Assembly: GCF_029168945.1 (NCBI RefSeq)
Contig: NC_083610.1
Coordinates: 74,639,580 to 74,703,579 of the forward strand
Reading direction: 5' to 3'
Source of the DNA: Cannabis sativa
Lineage: Eukaryota > Streptophyta > Magnoliopsida > Rosales > Cannabaceae
Length of the DNA: 64,000 bases
Made by a program: the position numbers and the translations under genes. A model generated the notes under the pieces. The model ran no database searches, was not told where the DNA came from, and saw nothing but the letters and a program-made list of their open reading frames with translations. Shown here piece by piece: positions 23,186 through 35,700 of the stretch; positions within the stretch are counted from its first letter, which is position 1, and each line of letters begins with the position of its first letter.

Positions 23186-23311
23186 TTATAGATTAATATT
23201 TGCTGGGTGGTTCAAGAAAATATTACACCACTTATTAAAATTATTAAAAATTAAAAAAAAAAAATAAATAAAAAAAATAAAAAGTGATACAATTACAAAT
23301 CAACATAGACC
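22700..23311. other. AT-rich promoter-distal region with (TAA)n microsatellite
   Basis: Nothing coding was seen. A (TAA)n run of about 12 units lies at 23151-23185, followed by A-rich sequence up to the leader of copy B. Confidence 0.6.
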
Positions 23312-23505
23312 TTGACAAACCCCACACACAGACGCCCCCCTTTCTCATTTTCCCTTCTTAGCTTTTGGGGTTTCACTTCTCTCTCTCTCTGTCTCTCTCT
23401 CTCTCTAATTCCTTTTATACTTTCTCTCTCATCTGCTCTACAAACTTCGGATGTGTATGCATCCACCGCCCCTCACTCATTTCTCTTTCTGGTATTCTTT
23501 CATCG

Positions 23506-23544
<39 letters not shown>

Positions 23545-23767
23545 CTGTGTATGTATATACTGTATCTATAGCTGTATCGGTTTATCTGATCTTTATTCTT
23601 ATTCAGTTTTGAGCTTTGTTTATTTGTCTGTTTTAAAAAAATTTATACTTTATTATGAGTGTTCACTAACTGGGTTTTATTCAAATCACCGATTCGGTTT
23701 CTGTTTGTTTTAATGTTTATGTTTTTTTTGGCTCAGTATTCAGAAGTAGTGAAACTGGGGTGAAGCT
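23312..23767 (+). promoter_or_regulatory. Likely promoter-proximal region and pyrimidine-rich 5' leader of copy B
   Basis: Two CT/TC microsatellites (23379-23406 and 23508-23537) lie within 400 bases upstream of the start codon, with T-rich sequence between them and the ATG. CT-rich leaders are common in plant genes. No transcription start or leader intron can be fixed from the sequence alone. The open frames across the CT runs are low-complexity artefacts. Confidence 0.5.
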
Positions 23768-26700
23768 ATGGCGGCCCCAAGATCGACCTTGCCCTCGAGG
23801 TTGCGGCAACTTCTGTCCGGCGATGGCAGCTTCGGTCCTTCGGTCAAACTGGACTCGGACCCTGTGAGTATTTGTGTATATTTAATTATCAGTCTTTTTG
23901 GTTAGTCATAAAACTATATAAGTGGGTGAACTTTTCTAAGGGGAATGTGTTAGTTGTCTCACACTTTCTTCTTTGTGCTACTCATATAGTACTTACAGTA
24001 GTTGTTTCGAATTTGGGTTTGACATGTTCAAGATGGGGAACCAAATGATTTTTCAAGTAGCTTCATCTTTTCCTTGCTGACAAAAGGGGTTGTGGATGTG
24101 AGATTGTGTTCTTTGATTGCAACGAGGCCTCAGTTTTTAGGAGCTCCTTTTTTATTTATGTCCATTGATTGGTGTGGTTGATCTTTTAGACATCTGGTTG
24201 AAGAATAGCCTTTAAAATGGAGTTCACTTCAGAGGGTGGGACTTTTCTTATCACTAGTCATTGTATACTTAACCATGTATTTTTCTTTTTGGGAACCTGC
24301 TCTGATACCATGAAGAAAATACAAAGGAAAAACAAATTTTTTTCGACTACTTCTTTTAGGGGCTCTGATACCCATGAAGAAAACAAGGTGGGAAAACCTA
24401 TATTGGCAAATAGGATTTGGCTATTTTCTCTACAACTTAGACTAGACTATATAAGGAAGAAGGGTTTGTCGGGTTCCTTTCCTTTCAAATTAATAACATT
24501 AATTTTGAAGTATCCATCTAGTTAGTTGTCTTTTCCTGTCATAGCATTGGAAAGATGGAGAATATGTTGAATGGAGATGATATTAGCCCTCTTTTATGTT
24601 GTTTGGTATTAAGAGTGAAGTTGGAAGGATTGAGATGACATTAATTGTTAAATGTGTCAGTATTATTTTTCAGCATGAATATTGTTACATTTTTAATGGA
24701 GGAAATAATTATATGAGACTTTTTCATTTTTACACTTCAAAACATTTTTTTTTTTACATTTTTACGGAATTCTACATAGAAACCTCTATTGCAACTAGCG
24801 GAGCAACTTAAATCGCAACCAAAAATCTTATAGCAACCCACATAGAAACTACCAGAGAAATTATTTTAGAAACTCAAACCGTAAATTTGAAAAAAAAGTT
24901 AAAAATATAGTATATCGGGTAATTCTCCTAAATATATTTTGTTTCATCTCTTTCTTCAATCTTTCCAAAAATGGTAGGATTGAGTTTTAAAGATTTGGTG
25001 GAGAAGGTCTCCCTCCATTGCTCCTTTATCTCCCCCTTGCCAAACAAGAAATTCTTCCTCTACCTTCATCTTTCCCTCTACCCTCACTCTCCATCCACCC
25101 ATATATACTACATACAATAGTGTAAAACGTGAATTTCTTTACCAGTTTGGTAATATTTGCGTGTTTTGAGGCTGTTGTGGAGTATGTGTATGAGTTTGTT
25201 AATATTGATGAAGCCACTGGTTCTTTCTGACTTAAAAGATGCATAGCTTGACAGTTTATATTCTGCCAGGGACTGTTTGTTCTGATTTTTTTTTAATGTG
25301 CAAACTGATTTTGTCATTTGTTTTAATTTGATTTTTCTACCTTATGAGTAATAATCTTATAATAGTCGGAACTACCTTTCTTTGTTTGCAGCCGCCTAAA
25401 GTCAAAGCTTTTGTTGACAAAGTTATACAATGTCCATTACAAGATATACAAATACCACTCTCTGGTTTTCGTTGGGAGTACACTAAGGTGCGTATATCTG
25501 CTTCTGACTTTTATATTATTTGTTGATTTATAATTTTACTTATTTGTTGCTTTTGGTTTTCAGGGGAATTTTCACCATTGGAGGCCTCTTTTTCTTCATT
25601 TTGATACATATTTCAAAACGTTTTTGGCTTCTAGGAATGACCTTCTCTTGTCAGATAAAATCTTAGAAGATGAGTGTCCTTTTCCTAAACATGCAATTCT
25701 TCAGATTTTGAGGGTGATGCAGATAATATTAGAGAATTGCCCTAACAAGGGTTCGTTTGATGGCTTGGAGGTATGCGCTTTACCCATAAAATAAATAATA
25801 TTAAATTGCCACAGTGAAATTTCTCATATATTTTGTTTATTTGTTTTAACATTTTTTCATTTTTTGCAACTTTTAATCATCTATCTGTTAATTTTGTTTA
25901 ATAAACTTTTTGCCATATTTGTCCAGCATTTCAGGCTCCTACTTGCATCAGCAGATCCCGAGGTCCTCATTGCAACACTTGAAACACTTTCTGCACTAGT
26001 AAAGGTTAATCCTTCTAAACTTCATGGAAGTGGGAAGCTGGTTTGTTGTGGTTCAGTGAATAGCTATCTCCTGTCTTTGGCACAAGGATGGGGAAGCAAG
26101 GAAGAGGGTTTGGGCTTATATTCATGCATTATGGCAAATGAAGCTACCCAAGATGATGGGTTGCATTTGTTTCCAGCAGAGGTGCAAGTTGATAGTGACA
26201 AGTCCCAATGCCGCGTGGGATCTACCCTTTATTTTGAATTACATGGAAACCCCCAAAGTACAGAAGAGAGCAGTACTAATATTAGCTCTTCTAATTCAAG
26301 AGTTATACAAATACCTGATCTACATTTGCGAAAGGAAGATGATTTAGAACTGATGAAACAATTTATTGAAGAGTTCAAGGTACCTTCTGAGCTCCGGTTC
26401 TCACTGTTGACTCGAATCAGATATGCTCGTGCCTTCCGTTCTCCCAGAATATGCAGGTTGTATAGCAGGATTTGCCTTCTTGCATTTACTGTGCTTGTTC
26501 AGTCTAGCGATGCTCATGAGGAACTTTTGTCCTTTTTTGCAAACGAGCCAGAGTATACTAATGAATTAATCAGGATTGTACGCTCCGAGGAAACTGTTTC
26601 TGGAAGCATTAGAACACTTGCTATGTTTGCTTTAGGAGCTCAGTTAGCTGCATATTCAGCGTCACATGAGCGGGCACGGATTTTGAGTGGATCTAGTGTC

Positions 26701-29700
26701 AGTTTTGCTGGTGGTAACCGTATGATACTACTGAATGTGCTTCAGAAGGCTGTTCTGTCTCTTAAAACCTCCAATGATCCTTCTTCTCTTGCTTTTGTTG
26801 AAGCACTTCTTCAGTTTTATTTGCTACATGTGGTTTCATCCTCAACTACAGGAAGTAATATAAGGGGGTCAGGCATGGTTCCCACATTCTTACCACTTCT
26901 CGAGGATTCTGATCCTACACATTTGCACCTTGTCTGCTTTGCTGTGAAAACTCTACAAAAGCTTATGGACTACAGCAGTTCAGCTGTTTCTCTTTTTAAG
27001 GAGCTGGGAGGAGTCGAACTTTTGGCTCAAAGACTGCAGATAGAGGTGCATAGAGTCATTGGTTCTGATATGGTTAATGATAATACAATGATGATTGGTG
27101 AAAGCTCAAGATGCAGTGATGATCATGTATACTCACAGAAAAGACTCATTAAAGTTTCATTGAAGGCACTTGGCTCTGCCACATATGCTCCTGGGAACTC
27201 GTCTAGATCTCAATATTCTCAGGATAGTTCTTTACCTGCTACCTTGTCTCTGATATATGGAAATGTAGATAAGTTTGGTGGTGATATTTATCACTCTGCT
27301 GTAACAGTTATGAGTGAAATAATACACAAAGATCCAACTTCTTTTTCTTCTCTGCATGAAATGGGTCTTCCTGATGCATTTATTTCCTCAATAGCAGCTG
27401 GAATTCTCCCTTCTTCAAAGGCTCTTACTTGCGTTCCTAATGGTCTTGGTGCCATTTGTCTCAATGCCAAAGGCTTGGAGGCCGTGAAAGAAAGTACAGC
27501 ATTACGTTTCCTTGTTGACATTTTCACTAGCAAGAAGTTCATTGTAGCTATGAATGAAGCAATTGTTCCTTTAGCGAATGCTGTGGAAGAACTCTTACGC
27601 CATGTATCTTCACTAAGAAGCACCGGTGTTGATATTATTATTGAAATTGTTGAAAAAATTGCTTCATTTGCGGACAACGATATTATGGGGTCATCTGTAA
27701 AAGTTATTGGAAGTACTGCAATGGAAATGGATTCCGAGGATAAAGAAAATGAAGGACATTGTTGTTTGGCTAATGCAGTTGATTCAGTTGCAGAGGGGAT
27801 CAACGATGAGCAGTTTATTCAACTATCAATCTTCCATTTGATGGTATTGGTTCAAAGAACAATGGAGAATTCAGAAACATGTAGGTTGTTTGTTGAGAAG
27901 TCAGGCATTGAAGCATTATTGAAGCTTTTGTTACGACCTAGTATTGTCCAGTCATCTGATGGAATGTCTGTTGCTTTACATAGCACCATGGTCTTTAAGG
28001 CGTTTACTCAACATCATTCTGCTGCACTTGCGCATGCATTTTGTTCCTCTCTTAGAGATCACCTTAAGAAAGCTTTGATTGGATTTGATGTTGCTTCAGG
28101 GTCCTTGTTGGATCCCCGAATGACACAAGATGGTGGAATATTTTCTTCACTGTTCCTTGTTGAGTTTCTTTTGTTTATTTCTGCATCAAAAGACAATCGT
28201 TGGGTGACTGCATTACTTGCTGAATTTGGAGGTGGTGGCAAAGATGTTTTGGAAGATATAGGGAGTGTACATCGTGAAATTCTTTGGCAGATTGCTCTTC
28301 TTGAGGATGCCAAGCCTGAGATGGAGGATGAAGGTGCTAATTCTTCAACAGAGTCACAACAATCAGAGTTGACTACATATGAAAGTGAAGAGCAACGTTT
28401 TAACTCTTTCAGGCAGATCCTTGATCCATTACTAAGAAGGAGAACATCAGGTTGGAATATTGAATCTCAGTTTTTTGACCTTATAAGCTTATATCGTGAT
28501 TTGGGCCGTGCTACTAGTTCTCAACAAAGAACTAGTGATGGTTCTTCAAATATACGTTTTGGATCTGGTCATCAATTGCATCATTCTGGACCTTCAGATT
28601 CTAGTGGGCCTATTAGTAGAAAGGAATATGACAAACAGAGATCATATCATACTTCCTGCTGTGACATGGTGAGATCTCTTTCTTTTCACATTACCCATTT
28701 GTTTCAAGAATTGGGGAAGGTAATGTTGCTTCCCTCTCGTCGGCGGGATGATATTGTGAATGTTTCTCCTTCTTCTAAGGCTGTGGCTTCCTCGTTTGCC
28801 GCCATTGCATTGGATCATATGAATTTCGAGGGTCATGTGAATGCTTCTAGATCTGAGGTGTCTGTATCAACAAAGTGCCGCTACTATGGAAAGGTGATTG
28901 ATTTTATTGATGGAAGTCTATTGGAGAGAGCAGATTCTTGTAATCCTGTTCTACTGAATTGCTTGTATGGACTTGGTGTTATGCAATCAATTTTGACCAC
29001 ATTTGAAGCTACTAGTCAATTGCTATTCACAGTCAATAGGGCACCAACATCTCCAATGGACACTGATGATGTAATTTTGAAGCAGGATGAGAAGGAAGTT
29101 ACTGACCACTCATGGATTTATGGTCCTTTAGCTAGTTATGGTAAACTTATGGACCACTTGGTGACGTCATCTTTCATTTTGTCTCCTTTTACAAAGCACT
29201 TACTTGTGCAGCCCCTAACCAGTTGTGATGTCCCTTATCCACGTGATGCTGAGACTTTTGTGAAGGTCCTCCAATCCATGGTGCTGAAAGCAGTGCTTCC
29301 TGTTTGGTCTCATCCACAATTCATCGAGTGTAGTTATGATTTTATTACTACAGTCATTTCTATCATAAGGCACATTTACTCTGGGGTTGAAGTGAAGAGT
29401 GTAAACAGCAATACCAGTGCTCGTATTACTGCCCCACCTCCAAATGAGACAACTATTTCAACAATTGTTGAGATGGGATTTTCTAGATCTAGAGCTGAAG
29501 AAGCTTTAAGACAAGTTGGATCAAATAGTGTGGAGTTAGCAATGGAGTGGCTATTCTCCCACCCAGAAGAGGTCCATGAAGACGATGAACTTGCACGTGC
29601 CCTTGCCATATCTCTTGGGAACTCTGATACGGACACTAAGGAAGCTGATACAGATGACAGTGTTCCTCAGCTAGAAGAGGAGATGGTCCAGCTACCCCCT

Positions 29701-32700
29701 GTTGAAGAATTATTATCTACATGCACAAAGCTTTTGCAAATGAAAGAACCTCTAGCTTTTCCAGTTCGAGATTTGCTGGCAATGATGTGTTCCCAAAATG
29801 ATGGTCAATATAGGTCAAATATTGTATCATTTATTGTGGACAGAGTAAAGGAGTGTAGTTTGACTGCTGAGGGTGGAAATGGCACCATGTTATCTGCTCT
29901 TTTCCATGTTCTTGCTTTAATTTTTCAAGATGATGTGGCAGCACGAGAAGTTGCCTCAAAGAGTGGTCTGGTAAAAGTTGCCTCAGATCTGCTTTCTCAA
30001 TGGGAATCTGGTTTAGATAGTAGGTTGAAGTGTCAAGTACCAAAGTGGGTTACAACAGCTTTTCTTTCTATTGATCGGCTGTTGCAGGTTGATCAAAAAT
30101 TAAATTCAGAAATTTCAGAGCAGTTGAAAAAGGATGGTATTAGCGGTCAGCATGGGTCCATTAACATTGATGAGGATAAGCAGAACAAGTTTCAGTCTGC
30201 ATTGGGAGTATCTTCTAAGTATATAGAAATGAAGGAACAGAAACAGTTGATTGAGATTGCATGTGCTTGTATTAAGAACCAGCTTCCGTCTGAAACAATG
30301 CATGCTGTTTTGCAGCTATGCGCTACTCTTACCAGAACACATTCTGTAGCTGTTTGTTTTCTTGATGCTGGAGGTTTAAGTTTACTGCTATCACTGCCAA
30401 CTAGTAGCCTCTTTCCTGGGTTTGACAATATTGCTGCTACAATCATTCGTCATGTCTTGGAAGATCCTCAAACACTTCAGCAGGCTATGGAATTTGAGAT
30501 AAGGCATAGCCTTGTCGCTGCTGCAAACAGGCACTCAAATGGAAGAGTTTCTCCTCGCAATTTTCTATCAAGTTTAAGTTCTGCCATTTCCCGTGATCCT
30601 GTGATTTTTATGCGTGCATCTCAGTCTGTTTGCCAAGTGGAGATGGTTGGTGAAAGGCCATATGTTGTATTATTAAAGGATCGTGACAAGGATAAAAGCA
30701 AAGAGAAGGATAAATCTGTGGAGAAAGAAAAACTCATTCTTAGTGATGGGAAGAATGCTTTGGGTAATATAAATACAGCGAGTTCTGGCAATGGGAATGG
30801 CAAAGTTAATGATTCAAATATAAAAAGTGTCAAAGCCCATAGAAAATATCCTCAGAGTTTTGTCAATGTGATTGAGCTTCTTTTGGATTATGTGTGCGCT
30901 TATGTACTTCCCTTGGAAGATGACATAGTCACAGATGTACCTCTTGATAACCCATCAGTAACAGATATGGACATCGATGTTGCTGCTGTTAAAGGAAAAG
31001 GAAAAGCAATTGCTACTGCTTCTGAAGATAAAGAAACCAGCAACAAGGAAGCTTCTGCATCTCTTGCTAAGGTTGTATTTGTTTTGAAGCTTCTGACAGA
31101 GATTTTATTGATGTATGCTTCCTCAGCTCATGTTTTGCTTCGAAGAGATGTTGAAGTTAGCACATCTAGGGGTTCCCATCATAAGGGTTTAACTTCCATA
31201 TGCACTGGTGGAATATTTCATCACATCCTTCTTAAGTTTCTCCCATATGCTCGTTGTGCAAAAAAGGAAAAAAGAGCTGATGGTGATTGGAGGCACAAAC
31301 TGGCAAGCAGAGCTAGTCAATTTTTAGTGGCAGCATGTGTTCGTTCTTCTGAGGCAAGGAAAAGAGTTTTTACAGAGATTGGTCACATTTTTATTGACTT
31401 TGTAGGCTCAGGTAATGGTTATAGGTCACCCAACAATAGCATACAGGCTTTCATTGATCTGCTCAATGATGTTTTGGCTGCCCGTACACCTACTGGTTCA
31501 TATATATCAACAGAAGCTGCTGCTACCTTTATAGATGTTGGTCTAGTTGGTTCATTGACCCGAACTCTCAAAGTGTTGGACCTGGACCATGTTGACTCAC
31601 CTAAAGTTGTTACATGTCTTATCAAGGCTCTGGAGGTTGTCAGTAAAGAACATGTCCATTCTACTGATTCCAGTGCAGTAAAGAGTGATATTAATGCTAA
31701 GCACCCTGATGAAAGTCAATCTGGGAGGGCAGATAATGTTGGTAACTCATCCCAATCAATGGATGCGGTTTCTCAATCCTTGTATGATTCTGTGCCTCCA
31801 GAGCACATTGAGACTTATAATACTGTGCAGTCCTTTGCTGGCTCTGAGGCTGTGACAGATGATATGGATCATGACCAAGATCTTGTAGGTTTTGCTCCCA
31901 CCACTGAAGATGATTTTATGCATGAAAATTCTGAAGATGTCAGGGGTCTTGAAAATGGCATTGACATAAGGTTTGAAATTCAACCTCATGTGCAAGAAAA
32001 TCTTGATGAAGATGAGGAGGAAGACGACGATGATGACGATGACGATGATGATGATGAAGAGATGTCTGGGGATGATGGAGATGAAGTAGATGAAGATGAA
32101 GATGAGGATGATGAGGAGCATAATGACATGGAAGATGAAGTCCATCACTTGCCACATCCCGACACTGATCAAGATGATCATGAGATTGATGATGATGAAT
32201 TTGATGAGGAAGTGTTGGATGAAGATGAAGAAGATGATGAGGACGATGAAGATGGAGTTATACTGAGGCTGGAAGAGGGCATCAATGGGATTAATGTGTT
32301 TGACCATATTGAGGTTTTTGGTAGAGATGACAATTTTCCCAATGAAACTCTCCATGTGATGCCTGTAGAAGTTTTTGGTTCTAGACGTCAAGGGCGCACT
32401 ACTTCCATTTACAGTCTTTTGGGCAGAACAGGCGAGAATGCTGCTCCATCACAACACCCTCTTTTGGTGGGGCCATCACTGCACCCAACCCCTCCTAGGC
32501 AATCAGGTACTTTTTTTTTTCTTAAATAAAAATCATTGTTCTTGGAAATCTGACTTGATTTTGGCATTAACCTAATTTATTCTCTCTTAAAATAAAGAAT
32601 TTTATCTGCTTTCTAAATAAAAGTATCTTTTATTTTTTTTTAAATAATGAAATTATTTCACGTTACTCCCCCCTCTAAAGAAATTATTTGTTTTACCTCA

Positions 32701-35700
32701 ATTGCTTTTTGATGCTGAAAATTCAATATTTCAGAGCTTGCTCGTGATGTGGTCACTCCAGATAGGAATTTGGACAACACCTCATCCCAACTTGATGCAA
32801 TTTTTCGATCGCTGAGAAATGGTCGCCATGGACACCGCCTAAACTTGTGGATGGATGATCACCAGCAAGGTGGTGGATCAAATGCAGGTGTAGTACCCCA
32901 AGGCCTTGAGGAGTTGCTTGTTTCCCAATTAAGGCGACCTACCCTTGACAAGACTTCAGGTCAGGGCACATTAGGACCTCAAAACAAAGATGAAGTTCAG
33001 TTACAAGAATCAGAAGAAATAGCGAGACCTGAAAACTCTGTTGAGAATAATGTGGATGATGAAAGTCGAGATGTGCCTGCTATAAGTACTGATACTTCTA
33101 GAAATGCTACTGTGAGACCTGCTGCAAGTGAATCTCTACAAGCAGCAGATTTGCCTAGTTCACAATCACAATCTGTTGAGATGCAGTTTGAACATAATGA
33201 TGCAACTGTACGGGATGTAGAAGCTATTAGCCAAGAAAGTGGTGGGAGTGGGGCAACTTTAGGAGAGAGTCTTCGAAGCCTTGATGTTGAAATTGGAAGT
33301 GCTGACGGCCATGATGATGGTGGAGAGAGGCAGGTTGCTTCAGATAGAATACTATTGGGGGATCCACATTCAGCTCGCACAAGAAGAACAAATGTTTCAT
33401 TTGGAAACTCTTCAACTGTTAGTGCAAGAGATGTGTCCCTGCATAGTGTAATTGAAGTTTCAGAAAATTCTAGCCGAGAAGCAGAGCAGGATAGTTCAAC
33501 TACAGAGCAGCAAATAAACAGTGATGCTGGTTCTAGTGCAATTGACCCTGCATTCTTGGATGCTCTTCCTGAGGAGCTGCGAGCAGAAGTCCTATCAGCT
33601 CAGCAGGCTCAGGCAGCTCCTCCTTCCACTGTTGAACCACAAAATGCTGGAGATATTGATCCAGAATTCCTTGCAGCCCTTCCCCCTGACATTCGAGCTG
33701 AAGTTCTTGCACAACAACAAGCTCAAAGGCTACACCAATCTCAGGAACTGGAGGGTCAACCTGTTGAAATGGACACAGTCTCTATAATTGCTACATTTCC
33801 TTCTGATTTACGGGAAGAGGTTCATTTTCCTTTTTATATTTTCTGTTTTACATATTAATTTACAGTTTCGCTCTGTTGTGAGAAGTAATTGATTGTTTCT
33901 TTTTATTGTTCAGGTGCTTTTAACTTCGTCTGATGCCATAATTTCCAATCTCACACCTGCACTAATTGCAGAGGCAAACATGTTGCGCGAAAGATTTGCT
34001 CATCGTTACAATCGTACTCTGTTTGGTGTATATCCTAGAAACCGTAGAGGTGAAACTTCTAGGCGAGGGGATGGTATAGGTTCTAGCCTGGAAAGAATTG
34101 GGGGCATTGGTCCTCGTAGGACCACAGGAACCAAGGTAGTTGAAGCAGATGGAGTTCCTTTAGTTGATACAGAAGCTTTACATGCAATGATACGGTTACT
34201 TCGTATTGTTCAGGTAAGAATAATGATTCATCACTTCTCTATGCTTTCTTTTTCTCTATGTTGAGAAAACTAATGTATCCAAATTTATGCAGCCATTATA
34301 CAGAGGGCAGCTGCAAAGGCTTCTGTTGAATGTATGTGCTCATAGTGAAACTAGAACTTCTCTTGTGAAAATTCTTATGGATATGCTCATCTTTGAGACA
34401 AGAAAGCCTATGAATCTAGTAGCTGATGCTGAGCCACCTTATCGACTTTATGCTTGCCAAACCAATGTCATGTATTCACGCCCTCAATTCTTTGATGGTG
34501 AGACCTATTTTCTCCAAATGTAGTAAATTGTTTAATATTATAATTTTATTTGTGTAGGGAGTGAACGTAATTATTTGACCTTGATACTCATTTTATAAAT
34601 TTATTTAGTTATTGGAACTTTCCATTGTTTCTTTTGAGAACTTGCATGTGTTATTTTACTATTGCCTGTTACCTGTCTTTTGGGGTCAATTTTCTCATGG
34701 ATTATGGAAGAGTATTTTGTTACTACACAAATAAGTCTAAAGCTCTTCTTGTTTTCTCATCTTTCCCTCATTTCTTAAAGTCTCTGAGAATATTTGTTGA
34801 TACATATTTTTATATATAGTATATACAGTACGGCACTGATTATATGTCAATTTTTTATTATAGGAGTGCCTCCCTTGGTGTCTCGCCGTGTGCTCGAAAC
34901 TCTAACTTATTTAGCCCGAAATCATCCATATGTGGCAAAGATTTTGCTTCAATTTCGGTTGCCTTTCCCTGTCCTACAAGAATCTAAGAACAGTGTTGAT
35001 AAGAAATCTGGCAAAGGTGTGATGGTTGTTGAAGAAAATTGCCAGAATAAAACTGAAAACCAGGATGGATATTTGTGTGCTGTATTGCTTTTGAGCCTCT
35101 TGAATCAGCCTCTTTATCTGAGAAGTATATCACATCTGGAACAGGTGAAAACCCACTAATTTGGAAAGTAGGGATGATACTATTGACATTATAAAAACAT
35201 TAAATTGTTTTGTTTTAGCTTTAATGATTTTTTAAAATTTTATTTCTCCAGTTACTCAACTTATTGGATGTCATCATCGATAAAGCTGAAACCAAGAAGA
35301 GTCTATCTGTTAAATCTGATGCTTCGGTTTCCGAACATCCCTCTGGTCCACAACTTTTGACTTCAGATACTGCGATGAATCCCGAGTCTGGTGGAACTTC
35401 TAATGTTGGTGGTACATCATCTAAGATTGTTGATTTTTCCAGACCCTCAACTTCTGGTGCAGATGATGAATATGACGCTCAAACTGTCCTACTTAGCCTG
35501 CCACAAGCAGAACTTCGGCTTCTTTGCTCCTTGCTTGCTAGAGAAGGGTATGAAATAGATAATGCTTTTAAATTTTTTTCGGAGCAGTTACTAATTATCC
35601 ATGATGATTTCTTATGTTTATTATACTGGTGTCATTTTTATTTTATGACTTGTGTAAGTTCCATAACATTTTTCCTGTTTTTCTTATTATGTCTAGGTGA

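Noticed and set aside
23312..23713. Open frames of 133 and 68 codons ahead of copy B
   Set aside because: Translation of CT microsatellites (Ser-Leu runs) in the presumed leader; no family resemblance.
24217..24525. 102-codon frame in intron 1 of copy B
   Set aside because: Lies wholly within a well-defined intron, without homology or codon pattern; contains a short dispersed repeat.
31756..32391. Long open frame on the minus strand opposite the acidic tract of copy B
   Set aside because: It is the mirror of GAT/GAA-rich Asp/Glu codons, giving Ile/Phe-rich low-complexity protein. There is no homology and the coding strand is certain.
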